Part shown: positions 1 through 7,708 of the stretch, in pieces | Layout of the letters: each line of letters starts with the position of its first letter | Numbering within the stretch: the stretch's first letter is position 1 | Source of the DNA: Cuniculiplasma sp. | GTDB taxonomy: Archaea > Thermoplasmatota > Thermoplasmata > Thermoplasmatales > Thermoplasmataceae | Reading direction: 5' to 3' | Length of the DNA stretch: 10,015 nucleotides | NCBI GenBank assembly: GCA_023256455.1 | Contig: JAGDXN010000059.1 | Location: 1-10,015 of the forward strand | Made by a program: the position numbers and the translations under genes | The notes under the pieces: generated by a model | What the model was told of the DNA's origin: nothing | What the model saw: only the letters and a program-made list of their open reading frames with translations | Databases searched by the model: none

Positions 1-273
1 TGATGATGAGATTGAATATTCTTTATTGTTTCCAAATATGAAAATTGTTGCAAATGATAGAGGCTTATTATCATAATTAACATATCCTGAGAGAATTGAT
101 AAATAAGGAATTCTTTTAACAAATATATTTATGCTTGAATTCCCGTATACATATGTTGAATTTTCACCATAATAAGAGGAAGGAGCGATGGAGTTTTTAA
201 TTGCATTTACATAAAATTTATAGAATCCAATTGGAAGGAGGAGTTGTGTGAAAGAACTAACAGGTTTGATCAT
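1..273 (-). CDS. Out-of-frame continuation of the AglB repeat region, or coupled downstream repeat protein (partial)
   Basis: An uninterrupted 91-codon frame runs from an ATG at 273 to the left edge, where it is cut off. The ATG overlaps the aglB stop (ATGA), so it sits -1 relative to aglB. No signal peptide or membrane segment follows the ATG. The translation has the same character as the aglB repeats: LLLPIGFYKFYVNA resembles aglB's VTLPVGNYTVYA, and SGYVNYDNKPLSFATIFIF resembles aglB's SGYVKYNNTNIGDAGIMLF. Two N-X-S/T sequons are present (NST, NSS). I infer that this is the continuation of the same secreted repeat polypeptide, separated by a one-base frameshift (real, programmed, or a sequence error). 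The alternative is a separate, translationally coupled gene, but a secreted-type repeat protein beginning in mid-repeat without a signal would be odd. No specific function can be assigned. Confidence 0.7.
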   Translation of the reverse strand, partial: MIKPVSSFTQLLLPIGFYKFYVNAIKNSIAPSSYYGENSTYVYGNSSINIFVKRIPYLSILSGYVNYDNKPLSFATIFIFGNNKEYSISSS

Positions 274-276
274 TTC
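270..276 (-). other. Candidate -1 frameshift / stop-start overlap at the end of aglB
   Basis: On the minus strand the junction reads ATA TGG AAA TGA TC. The aglB frame ends at TGA (272-270), while ATG (273-271) opens the frame that continues the repeats. One extra A in the AAA run would give I-W-K-M-I-K-P and fuse both frames into one polypeptide. The junction could be an indel in the short A run, a programmed -1 shift, or stop-start translational coupling. No strong slippery heptamer or obvious stem-loop is visible. Confidence 0.5.
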
Positions 277-3200
277 CATATGCTATTGTTTGAAACTGGC
301 AAACTAAGTATCTCGGCTTGATTTCCTTCAAAGGCATAAACTGTGTAATTACCAACGGGTAATGTAACGTTGTTTCCAGAATTAACCAATGTCCCATTTA
401 TGTTAAACCAGTAAATATTGCTTACAAAAGGAACCAAAGATACAGAAGCATTTATGTTTAATTTGAAATTGTCTATTTGATTCAATACCCCTACAGTAAG
501 CTGTATTTTACTAGGGCTTAGAGCACTGTAAGTGTATGATGTTATGGCAGATACATTGTAAACACCTGGAGGTATATTTATTTTATATTTCCCATCTATT
601 ACCTGTGTTTTTATTTCATAATTTCCGTTGTAAAATTCTAGATATAAAGGTCCCCTGTATAGATGATTATAGTTTACGTATCCATCCAATGTAATGTTTT
701 CTGGAATTATGTTTATTGTTATGTTACCTTTAATATTATTTATTGAGCTTGTTTTGTATCCATAAAAAATGGCAGTTAGGTTATAGTTGCTGAATGTTGT
801 GAATAAGGTAAAACGATTATTTGCTGCTATGCTTGTTTCATAGTAAACACCATTTGGTCCATTTAAAAATACTACTCCGTTTTTAACTACTGCATGGTTA
901 TAAAGAACTACACCTCCAATAGTACTTGTATTTCTTAATTGTATATTCAAGGAGGAATTTCCTGTTATTATTAATTGTGAATAGTAAGCATATGGCTGAG
1001 TGGATGTACCATTATAACCAACTACTCCTATATTATAGATCCCAGGCGTTACAAATGCAAAATAAAAGCCTGAACCGTTTGAATATACTCTTATGAAATT
1101 CTGACCTGAAAATAACATTATTCCCGCATCACCAATATTCGTATTGTTATATTTGACATACCCACTTATAGATACTGCTTTCTGCAAATTGAAAATTAAA
1201 GTTTTGTTTTCTTTTGGCATGTAATTTCCAAAGTATATATAATGGTTATTATTATAAAAATACTCTATGTATATTGAATAATAATCTGGAACGAGCTCAA
1301 GAGAGAATTCTCCATGAGAATTTGTAATAACCATTTGGGTATTGGTAAAATTAACTTCATCTGTAAACTTTACAAAAGCATTTGAAGCGGGCTTGCCGTT
1401 TATTAGGACAGTGGCATTTAAATAGTAGGCAGGAGAAAGCTGAACATTTTCTGTTTGTGTTTCGTTCCAGCTGCTAAAATTCACGGAGTTTTCCTGCGCA
1501 AAATATCCTGGAAATTCATACTTAATTGTATATTTTCCGGGATGCAGGTAAAATGTAAACAAACCTTGATGGTCAGATTCTGTAATTATTGTTTTGTTAT
1601 CAATCAAATAAATTTTAGCATTTGTTGCTGGTAGACCATCAGGTAACAAAATTTCACCTTTAAGAACATCAGGTTGCAGTGCTATGTCTTTTGTTAAATT
1701 TTGTCCGGATGTAAGAGTTACATTCATCACATATAAAAGAGATCCATTTATTTTAGCATATATATTGTATTTGTGTGGTTGTATATTTGAAAATTTAAAA
1801 TATCCCGTACCTGATACAATTGTTGAATAATTAAGATTATATGTGCTGTTCTCAAGGTAAAGTTGAGTTCCACCAAGGAGCTGATCGCCTGGCTGGTACG
1901 TAGAATTTGATCCATGATAGTAAAATGCAATGCCATCCAATGATGAGCTGTTAACAACGAAGTTTTGGAATATGTAATAATTGGGTGTGCCATTTGGATA
2001 ATAGGATGTTGGAATCCTTAAAGCCTGATCGTTGCTTATGTATATCTGCTTTGATGAAAGTACCGTATTTTCACTTAAAAATAATTTGTTGAATCCGCCA
2101 TTTGTAGATACTTCAATTGTATCATTACCTGCAACACCGAATAACTGATAATATCCTGAAGAGTTTGTATATGTATAAGTATGGGGTATACCATATTGAT
2201 CATATAAAGTGACTAAAGCATTAGACAAGGGCTGACCATTGGACAATGTTACTCTACCATCAATTATTGCCCCTGGATAATATTTTATTATTACTACATC
2301 CTGAGGCAATGTATCATTTGCCGGGGGCATTAAAACTACAGTTCCGTTGTTTGTCTTTTGCAAAGAGTATGCCTCCTGAAGTGGAACTATCTTCCAGGCG
2401 TTTGTATGATTTTTATAGTCCTTATAAGGATTCCAGAATGATATGGAATAAACTACTTCAAAGTGAGTTAAGTTCCAAGCTGGCATTATTGGGTAATAGG
2501 ACATGCTTGAAGAAAGACCTGGTATATCAGGTCCAATACCTAAATTAAGACCAGAATATCCAACAAATGCTCTGTAAAGCATTGAATTGAAAAACATCGT
2601 CTTGTATGTTATTTGATAATTCACGATTTGCGTATTTGGTGGAGTTTGATTCAACGGGTATGTTGTTCCATCGGATGCAACAGCCTCAATGGTATAGAAA
2701 TCTGTAGGAATTACTTCACCGTTAACATTTTCCACTACTCTTCCGGCAAGGAATGATGGTGCATAAAATATACCCGTATCTGTTCCTGAGAACGGGAACA
2801 ACCTATAGTCCGTGGCAAAATAACCTATTCCTAAACCTGTTATAGATTCAATGTCGTCGTATAAATTAACTAAAACATTTTCAGGATAATTGTTTGATAG
2901 ATCTGCTTTAATCATTATATACCTTGTATTTAGAATTGAAAACCCAGATGAAACTTTTAAGTCAGTAAGCAAATCGTTTGAGTAATTTCCGTAGTATGAA
3001 GGATTGCTCAAAACTTGTTCGATATAAGGTTTCGGATTATTTGGCAAATTAATATAATAGGATATTATTTTATTTGTTTCATTTACCCCTAGGTACTGGA
3101 TCAACGCCTGCTTGACTTGTGCACCATATGCGGCGTTAAACAGAGATGTATCCAGAAGCCTAGCAATCATCAATGATATTGCTTCACTTTCATTCTGAGC

Positions 3201-5039
3201 TGTGATGAACTGTCCTGCAATTTGATAACCATTCTGGAAGTTATCCGCTACGGCAGGGTGCTGACCTTGCTGTATTTCCTGAAAACCATAGTCCCACCAT
3301 GAAAGAAATGCTGGACGTTGCGATGGTGGTAAGTTTGTGTCCTGAGTACTTAACCATGTGAGGGCCTGTACCCAAGGATCTGTTTGGTTTGTGTCCAGCT
3401 GGACACCATAAGCACCCAAATACCAAGGAGGTGTATAATTTTGTGGTCTCAATACCTGAGGCATAGCAGAATATATTTGCTTATCGTATGTATTTTTTGT
3501 ATTGTATGGAATAGCAGAATCAACAGCACCCCACATATTAGGGAATACTATGAAAAATGCTATAAGTATTATTGCAACAATCTTGGACCACTTTAAACCC
3601 TTTTTTAAGGCCACCTTCCAAGAAAATGAAAATGATTTAAATGTCTGAGCCATATCTTTAATATTCAATTTTTTAATTATTATATCAATCATATATGCAG
3701 CCGGAATTATAAAAGCAGGTGAAGCTTCGTAAATGAACCTAGCTGCTGAAAATGCCATATAAACAGATACGACAGAGAAAATGATGAAGAACAGGTAATA
3801 CTCAGACCTGTTCTTTCTCATATCATATAGCATGAATATCAATCCGGCAACAAATATGAAGAATACGCCAACACCAACGTTCATTATTACTTCCCCTAGT
3901 GATGGTGACTGAGCCTCTGCTATTGTTGAATATATAGGAGATTTGACAAAATAACCCTCGCCCGTATATATGTAAGTAATTATTGATGGGACGAAGAAAT
4001 AACCTATTATAACTATAGCAGCTATGAAAATTGCCCCTAAGGAATATGTGAATGTCCATGGCATTTTTGATGTGAATTCAATAAAGAGAATCAATATTAT
4101 TGTAAATAGGAGCAAATATAATGGTGTTGCAAAGTAGGAATTTGTAAATATATTAGTTACATCTGCATAGTAATATGGTATTGATATAGGATAAGTAAAC
4201 AAACCGATTATTATTGTTATCCATAATATATGGAATGATGATACATTCTTAAATCTGTTGTAAAATACCTGGATAACAAGGTAAATTAAAATTATTGCTT
4301 CAACATATGCAAAGCCCTGCCACATTAAAGTTACTGTGGCCATACTTATTCCTGATAAAGCCGCGTAAACTGTGGCTTTTTTGTTTTCGCTGAAAAATTT
4401 TCTTGTACCTTTTTTCCAGCTTGATAAACTTAAATAATTTTCTACCCAAATACCTTGATTTATGCTTTTTAAGGCCTTTAACAGAAAGTACCATGTCCAA
4501 ACTGCAAAGAAAAGTATAGTAACATCGTATCCGCCCCAAGACGCAACACTTCTCATCATGTTTGCAGCACTTGTTGCGATTAAAAATGCTGAAATAATTC
4601 CAACCTTCCTGTTGAATGCCTCTTTACCCATAAGGTACATCGGTATTGCTATCAATGCTCCAAATATCGCGGATATCATTACCAATGAATAACCTAAGGC
4701 ATTGGTCATGCTTCCAACGAAAGGTAAGAATAGATAAGCCATGGCCACAACAGACCATTCAAATATAGGTGGTCTAGGATCATTCATGCCTATCGGATAA
4801 TTCAGCATAGGATCATGTATGAGCTGGTGACCAGTAGCGACTATGTAATCTATTACCCTTTCATGGTAAAATGAGTCTGATCCACCAGAAACAGCAAAAC
4901 CATTTTGTATTGATGGAACTGCAACGTAATAGGTCCTTAAAAACAGACCCAGTAAAACTATTGATATCATTAATACTATTATAACTATGTCCCTTTTTGA
5001 TTCGTCACTCAAGCTCATACGCATATTTATTTTCACCAT
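270..5039 (-). CDS. aglB: AglB/STT3-type oligosaccharyltransferase with giant repeat-bearing C-terminus
   Basis: Membrane oligosaccharyltransferase that transfers a lipid-linked glycan to Asn of N-X-S/T sequons on exported proteins. Residues 17-504 contain about a dozen hydrophobic segments. The first outer loop has the acidic metal-site motif (SDSFYH, D55; then NDPRPP, D87). RSVASWGGYDVT (D172) lies where the second acidic motif is expected. TIAE at 372-375 matches the TIXE motif, and WWDYG at 581-585 is the family hallmark for sequon binding. I could not place the DK/MI motif reliably. From about residue 925 to the end follow roughly eight beta-rich CnaB/carboxypeptidase-regulatory-like repeats. 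By hand I count about 39 N-X-S/T sequons outside the membrane. Archaeal AglB proteins are usually about 600-1000 residues, so 1589 is exceptional. The start is uncertain: ATG 5039 lies directly against GAGG, while ATG 5024 (codon 6) lies 8 nt after GGTGA. The stop coincides with a possible frameshift. Confidence 0.93.
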   Translation of the reverse strand: MVKINMRMSLSDESKRDIVIIVLMISIVLLGLFLRTYYVAVPSIQNGFAVSGGSDSFYHERVIDYIVATGHQLIHDPMLNYPIGMNDPRPPIFEWSVVAMAYLFLPFVGSMTNALGYSLVMISAIFGALIAIPMYLMGKEAFNRKVGIISAFLIATSAANMMRSVASWGGYDVTILFFAVWTWYFLLKALKSINQGIWVENYLSLSSWKKGTRKFFSENKKATVYAALSGISMATVTLMWQGFAYVEAIILIYLVIQVFYNRFKNVSSFHILWITIIIGLFTYPISIPYYYADVTNIFTNSYFATPLYLLLFTIILILFIEFTSKMPWTFTYSLGAIFIAAIVIIGYFFVPSIITYIYTGEGYFVKSPIYSTIAEAQSPSLGEVIMNVGVGVFFIFVAGLIFMLYDMRKNRSEYYLFFIIFSVVSVYMAFSAARFIYEASPAFIIPAAYMIDIIIKKLNIKDMAQTFKSFSFSWKVALKKGLKWSKIVAIILIAFFIVFPNMWGAVDSAIPYNTKNTYDKQIYSAMPQVLRPQNYTPPWYLGAYGVQLDTNQTDPWVQALTWLSTQDTNLPPSQRPAFLSWWDYGFQEIQQGQHPAVADNFQNGYQIAGQFITAQNESEAISLMIARLLDTSLFNAAYGAQVKQALIQYLGVNETNKIISYYINLPNNPKPYIEQVLSNPSYYGNYSNDLLTDLKVSSGFSILNTRYIMIKADLSNNYPENVLVNLYDDIESITGLGIGYFATDYRLFPFSGTDTGIFYAPSFLAGRVVENVNGEVIPTDFYTIEAVASDGTTYPLNQTPPNTQIVNYQITYKTMFFNSMLYRAFVGYSGLNLGIGPDIPGLSSSMSYYPIMPAWNLTHFEVVYSISFWNPYKDYKNHTNAWKIVPLQEAYSLQKTNNGTVVLMPPANDTLPQDVVIIKYYPGAIIDGRVTLSNGQPLSNALVTLYDQYGIPHTYTYTNSSGYYQLFGVAGNDTIEVSTNGGFNKLFLSENTVLSSKQIYISNDQALRIPTSYYPNGTPNYYIFQNFVVNSSSLDGIAFYYHGSNSTYQPGDQLLGGTQLYLENSTYNLNYSTIVSGTGYFKFSNIQPHKYNIYAKINGSLLYVMNVTLTSGQNLTKDIALQPDVLKGEILLPDGLPATNAKIYLIDNKTIITESDHQGLFTFYLHPGKYTIKYEFPGYFAQENSVNFSSWNETQTENVQLSPAYYLNATVLINGKPASNAFVKFTDEVNFTNTQMVITNSHGEFSLELVPDYYSIYIEYFYNNNHYIYFGNYMPKENKTLIFNLQKAVSISGYVKYNNTNIGDAGIMLFSGQNFIRVYSNGSGFYFAFVTPGIYNIGVVGYNGTSTQPYAYYSQLIITGNSSLNIQLRNTSTIGGVVLYNHAVVKNGVVFLNGPNGVYYETSIAANNRFTLFTTFSNYNLTAIFYGYKTSSINNIKGNITINIIPENITLDGYVNYNHLYRGPLYLEFYNGNYEIKTQVIDGKYKINIPPGVYNVSAITSYTYSALSPSKIQLTVGVLNQIDNFKLNINASVSLVPFVSNIYWFNINGTLVNSGNNVTLPVGNYTVYAFEGNQAEILSLPVSNNSIWK
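318..2267 (-). repeat. Tandem secreted beta-sandwich-like repeats within AglB (about 8 units)
   Basis: Residues 925-1574 of AglB comprise diverged units of about 50-75 residues. A unit typically begins with [GS]-x-[VI] near a Gly (DGRVTLSNG, KGEILLPDG, SGYVKYNN, GGVVLYN, DGYVNYN), passes through an SNALVTLYD-like strand and an SGYY/GEF/GFYF turn, and ends at a (L/P)-P-G-x-Y-x-(I/V) strand (HPGKYTIKY, TPGIYNIGV, PPGVYNVSA, PVGNYTVYA). Approximate unit starts are residues 925, 1057, 1126, 1206, 1290, 1373, 1450 and 1529. The pattern resembles CnaB or carboxypeptidase-D regulatory-like domains; this is pattern recognition only. The repeats are diverged at DNA level, so they are not a recent duplication. 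They are rich in Asn, Tyr and sequons, as expected of surface-exposed, glycosylated modules. Confidence 0.7.
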
Positions 5040-5076
5040 CCTCTATTTGAGGGGTATTGAAACACCATGCCAATCC

Positions 5077-5085
5077 ATATTAAAA
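5077..5085 (-). promoter_or_regulatory. TATA-like box upstream of aglB
   Basis: TTTTAATAT on the minus strand lies in the 52-nt gap between the rpoP stop and aglB, overlapping just past the end of rpoP. Archaeal spacing of about 25-27 nt would place the transcript start near 5055, giving a leader of about 16 nt (or about 31 nt if ATG 5024 is the start). This suggests aglB can be transcribed independently of the exosome operon. The site is only a weak consensus match. Confidence 0.4.
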
Positions 5086-5091
5086 GTTTTC

Positions 5092-5229
5092 TCAATCTGA
5101 GGTAAAAACCCTCTTTATATTCGGCCTTTCCTTGTAGAAGATAGTAGATCCACATTCGCAAGATAGATTTTGTGCGTCTATCTCCCCCTCGTGAATTCTA
5201 CCGCATATGGCGCACCTAAACCTGGACAT
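5092..5229 (-). CDS. rpoP: DNA-directed RNA polymerase subunit P (Rpo12)
   Basis: A 45-residue zinc-ribbon subunit of archaeal RNA polymerase, homologous to eukaryotic Rpb12; the family is about 45-50 residues. CAIC at residues 6-9 and CEC at 24-26 supply the zinc ligands (C-X2-C and C-X1-C). The tail GSTIFYKERPNIKRV matches the family signature (G-[ST]-R/T-I-[LF]-YK-x-R-P). Start choice: GGAGG ends 9 nt before ATG 5229 but only 3 nt before the in-frame ATG at 5235, so 5229 is preferred; the alternative adds Met-Lys. The start lies inside rpl37ae (14-nt overlap), so translation is probably coupled. It is the last gene of the exosome/ribosomal cluster before aglB. Confidence 0.95.
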   Translation of the reverse strand: MSRFRCAICGRIHEGEIDAQNLSCECGSTIFYKERPNIKRVFTSD

Positions 5230-5479
5230 TTTCATTTCCCTCCTTTACTATTTCCTTTCTTACGAAGGGAATGTAAGCTCCCCCTGCCATTGTGTAGCCA
5301 CATCTTGTGCAGGCCCAAATTCCAGTGCTAACTCTCCTAAAAGTTTTGTGACCGCAATTAGGACAGACGTATATATTCTTACGCTGCTCCATAATATCTT
5401 TCCATTGCTTCTTTGGAGCAACACCGTATCTCGGACCAAATCTCCCAGCGATGCTTACCTTTTTTGTTCTTTTTGACAT
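5216..5479 (-). CDS. rpl37ae: 50S ribosomal protein L37Ae (eL43)
   Basis: An 87-residue zinc-ribbon protein of the large ribosomal subunit. The N-terminus KRTKKVSIAGRFGPRYG is the recognisable family start. A four-cysteine zinc finger follows: CPNC at residues 39-42 and CTRC at 57-60, with GIWACTRCGYTMAGGAY as the conserved core. Start choice: ATG 5479 is preceded by GGTGAT with exactly 4 nt between, and begins the conserved protein; an ATG 27 nt further upstream lies inside rrp42 and would add nine non-conserved residues. The gene begins 1 nt after the rrp42 stop (TGAaATG) and its 3' end overlaps rpoP, so it sits in the middle of a translationally coupled operon. Confidence 0.96.
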   Translation of the reverse strand: MSKRTKKVSIAGRFGPRYGVAPKKQWKDIMEQRKNIYVCPNCGHKTFRRVSTGIWACTRCGYTMAGGAYIPFVRKEIVKEGNENVQV

Positions 5480-5480
5480 T

Positions 5481-6275
5481 TCAATCACCTTTAAGGATGT
5501 ATTCATCTCTTATTTTGTTTCCGATACGAATAGCAATACCGATGATGTTCTTAATTTCTTCTATTTTAAATGTGCCATCCAAACCCTTCTGTATTGCATG
5601 TATTCTACCCATTTCATCTGAGCTTATTGTAATTCTTGCATTTGCAATATTTTCTTCATCAAGATTAGGATCTGCAACAATGTTGTTACCAATTTTTGCA
5701 AATGTAATTGTTGCTGGATAGTGAAGCAAAGGCAATGGGAAATCCTCTCCTAGATTGAATTTACTTGCAGGAACTATAGAATCCTTCAACGCAATTATCG
5801 TACCTAATGCAGATGCATCAAAAAGATTTCCGTCATAGTCAAGCACGTGAATATCAACAAAAACTATCCAAACAAGCTCACCCGGTTTTATAATCAATTT
5901 TTCTAAATCCACAGCCTTGCTTTCCCTTATGCCACGATCTACCACCCTAGCAAGCTCAATAGCCTCTTCCCCTGGTGGACCTGCCTCAAATGTAGGTGAT
6001 GCAAGTGGAACAAGTTCAGCATTTGTGCTCAAAACACCTGTATTAGGAGTGTCAGGGAATGGTTCACCAGGTTCTATTTTTATGCCAACTAAAACCTGTG
6101 TATTTCCTATTTTAACAAGAGCAGAACCACATGCTCTTGGAACAAAGTTTTTCACTATCTCAATTTTTCTGAATTCATCATATGAACGACCGTCCAATCT
6201 GGAACCCTGAGAAAGCAATTTTTGAATGTAATCTTTTTTAATTTCAGAAACAACACTCTCTGTAAACTTGCTCAT
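5481..6275 (-). CDS. rrp42: Exosome complex subunit Rrp42 (RNase PH-like, non-catalytic)
   Basis: A 264-residue RNase PH-fold subunit. In archaeal exosomes three Rrp41-Rrp42 heterodimers form the hexameric ring; Rrp42 lacks phosphorolytic activity but helps form the RNA-binding active site. The sequence shows the family opening SRLDGRSYDEFRKI (from residue 25), then SALVKIGNTQVLVGIKIEPGE, the VVDRGIRESKAVDLEKL stretch and DIHVLDYDGNLFDASALG, all typical of Rrp42. Length agrees with the family (about 260-275). The start ATG overlaps the rrp41 stop by one base (TAATG) and follows GGAGG at 10 nt. It lies between its partner rrp41 and rpl37ae, as in many Euryarchaeota. Confidence 0.96.
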   Translation of the reverse strand: MSKFTESVVSEIKKDYIQKLLSQGSRLDGRSYDEFRKIEIVKNFVPRACGSALVKIGNTQVLVGIKIEPGEPFPDTPNTGVLSTNAELVPLASPTFEAGPPGEEAIELARVVDRGIRESKAVDLEKLIIKPGELVWIVFVDIHVLDYDGNLFDASALGTIIALKDSIVPASKFNLGEDFPLPLLHYPATITFAKIGNNIVADPNLDEENIANARITISSDEMGRIHAIQKGLDGTFKIEEIKNIIGIAIRIGNKIRDEYILKGD

Positions 6276-7015
6276 TATTGCTCATCCTCCTGTGCAATGC
6301 TAAAATATTTCCTCTTTAGAGCATCTTTTTGATGTTCATAAATTTTCAGTGATGCATTAATAGCCAGATCCATAGCCCTATCTATTTCATCCTCTGACAT
6401 ATCACCATCCATCTGTAAAAGAACAATATCTTTTGTTTTAGGTATTATTGCCACAGGTAAATCCGCCTGCCCATAGTTATCCTCTTCTTTATTAAGGTCT
6501 AAAACTATAGTATTTTCTACCTTACCAGCAGCACAACCCACAATAAGATCCTTCATTGGTATCCCTGCATCAGCTAACGCAACAGACGCAGCAGTAAGAC
6601 CCGCAATTCTCGTGCCAGCATCTGCCTGAAGAACCTCAATAAATACGTCAATGGATGTTCTTGGAAACTGCTCCAAAAATACTACTGAACTTAATGCATT
6701 TGAAATAACCATAGAAAGTTCTATTGATCGCCTGTCCGGACCAGGCTTTTTCCTTTCATCAACTGAGAATGCAGCCATGTTGTATCTTGCCTTAATTACG
6801 GCCTTTTCTATATCCTGAGTATGTTTGGGATAGGCCTCCCTGGGACCATATACTGCAACAAGTATCTTGTTACCTCCCCACTCTATAAAGGCGCTTCCAT
6901 CTGCCCTTTCAAGAACGTCGGTCGTAATCTTAATGGGCCGAAGTTCCTCATCCCCTCTTCCGTCAAGTCTCAAACCGTTTTCATCGATCAATTTTATATT
7001 ACTGGGTGTTCCCAT
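6275..7015 (-). CDS. rrp41: Exosome complex subunit Rrp41 (catalytic RNase PH subunit)
   Basis: A 246-residue catalytic subunit that degrades RNA 3'-5' using phosphate and can add heteropolymeric tails in the reverse reaction. The [13 protein letters not shown] opening is present (from residue 15). DRRSIEL (R95, R96) is the RNA-contacting arginine region, GTR at 134-136 ([14 protein letters not shown]) binds phosphate, and the acidic residues D173, D179 and D185 in [19 protein letters not shown] form the catalytic/metal region. All are intact, so it should be active. Length is normal. Start ATG 7015 follows GGTGAA with 4 nt between and lies within the 3' end of rrp4 (17-nt overlap), indicating coupled synthesis of cap and ring subunits. 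Confidence 0.97.
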   Translation of the reverse strand: MGTPSNIKLIDENGLRLDGRGDEELRPIKITTDVLERADGSAFIEWGGNKILVAVYGPREAYPKHTQDIEKAVIKARYNMAAFSVDERKKPGPDRRSIELSMVISNALSSVVFLEQFPRTSIDVFIEVLQADAGTRIAGLTAASVALADAGIPMKDLIVGCAAGKVENTIVLDLNKEEDNYGQADLPVAIIPKTKDIVLLQMDGDMSEDEIDRAMDLAINASLKIYEHQKDALKRKYFSIAQEDEQ

Positions 7016-7694
7016 TTATTTCACCTTTTGCTTTCTTCAAAAATTCTACCATTCTGTCAGTCAGTCCTGTTGTATGGGCCTCTCTTTCAATCATTTTTAT
7101 TGCCTCATCTGCAATAAGAACGTCTTCCGGTGCACCATCAATCCATATGAGCCCGTTCTGGCCGATTATGATTCTTGTTGATGTGGCATCCTTAATCATA
7201 TTGACCATTGATCCTGTCTTCCCTATTATTCTTGGAACCTTTGGGGCAGGCACATACATTATATGCCCACCCTCAAGTTTCCTCAATCCCTGTCCGGGTT
7301 CCTTCAGGGTAATCCAGCTCTCCTTAACCTCATTCACATTCATTACTTTGGCGTATACGTAATCTCCTGTGTTCAGGAACTTCTTTATTTCCCCTGAAAA
7401 GGTTTTCCATGGGGTATCGTTCATGTGTAACATTGTCAGATAGGGGGATCTTATATCCACAGTCCACATTGAAGGGCCGACTTCTATTACCTTGCCGATT
7501 ACTTTGTCATTTCTTCTGGGAAAATATGACCCATGAAAGGGCACAACATCCACAAACTCTTCACCTTTCTGTACAGTCCCAAAATACTGTGACCTCAGTG
7601 CACCATTCCCATCCCTGAAAATGCCATTCCTTGGTTTCAGTCCCTCAGTTTCAATGGCATCTCCCGGAAAGATTATCTGTTTAATTTCTACCGT
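6999..7694 (-). CDS. rrp4: Exosome cap subunit Rrp4 with apparent ACG start codon
   Basis: RNA-binding cap subunit that recruits substrate to the Rrp41-Rrp42 ring. Counted from ACG 7694 (231 residues) it has an N-terminal domain ([14 protein letters not shown] at about 5-18, then [16 protein letters not shown] and [20 protein letters not shown]), an S1 domain (about 64-132) and a KH domain (about 144-207) with GKTG at 158-161. The whole N-terminal domain is family-like, yet between the in-frame TAA at 7697-7695 and GTG 7553 there is no ATG, GTG or TTG. Starting at GTG 7553 would remove 47 conserved residues. ACG 7694 lies exactly 4 nt after AGGATGTGAT, the same spacing as rpl37ae and rrp41 show, so I choose it. 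The ATG at 7700 is followed at once by TAA and overlaps the Shine-Dalgarno site. Sequence error at the start codon (ATG) or at codon 2 (AAA to TAA) remains possible. It is the first gene of the exosome operon. Confidence 0.9.
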   Translation of the reverse strand, partial: TVEIKQIIFPGDAIETEGLKPRNGIFRDGNGALRSQYFGTVQKGEEFVDVVPFHGSYFPRRNDKVIGKVIEVGPSMWTVDIRSPYLTMLHMNDTPWKTFSGEIKKFLNTGDYVYAKVMNVNEVKESWITLKEPGQGLRKLEGGHIMYVPAPKVPRIIGKTGSMVNMIKDATSTRIIIGQNGLIWIDGAPEDVLIADEAIKMIEREAHTTGLTDRMVEFLKKAKGEINGNTQ

Positions 7695-7698
7695 TTAC

Positions 7699-7708
7699 AT
7701 CACATCCT
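7699..7708 (-). promoter_or_regulatory. Shine-Dalgarno site that selects the rrp4 ACG start
   Basis: AGGATGTGAT matches the ideal AGGAGGTGAT at 9 of 10 positions. Four bases (GTAA) separate it from ACG at 7694. The same 4-nt distance separates GGTGAT from ATG in rpl37ae and GGTGAA from ATG in rrp41. This decides the start in favour of ACG over the internal GTG at 7553, which has GGTGA 9 nt upstream (AAAGGTGAAGAGTTTGTG), a possible but less well spaced secondary site. Confidence 0.65.

Noticed and set aside
5233..5235. Upstream in-frame ATG for rpoP
   Set aside because: It is only 3 nt from GGAGG; ATG 5229 at 9 nt fits better, and the difference is just two residues.
5480..5506. Nine-residue N-terminal extension of L37Ae from ATG 5506
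   Set aside because: The extension is unlike the family, overlaps the end of rrp42, and bypasses a well-placed GGTGAT before ATG 5479.
7006..7362. Open frame of about 118 codons on the plus strand opposite rrp4
   Set aside because: It is fully antisense to well-conserved rrp4 (S1 and KH domains), has no recognisable domain, and its composition is that of a mirrored coding frame.
7553..7553. GTG at 7553 as the rrp4 start
   Set aside because: It would delete 47 residues including the conserved PGD-containing N-terminal segment, and its nearest GGTGA is at a poorer distance than the site before ACG 7694.
7698..7700. ATG at 7700 as the rrp4 start
   Set aside because: It is in frame but followed immediately by TAA, and it overlaps the Shine-Dalgarno sequence itself; it would work only if the TAA is a sequence error.
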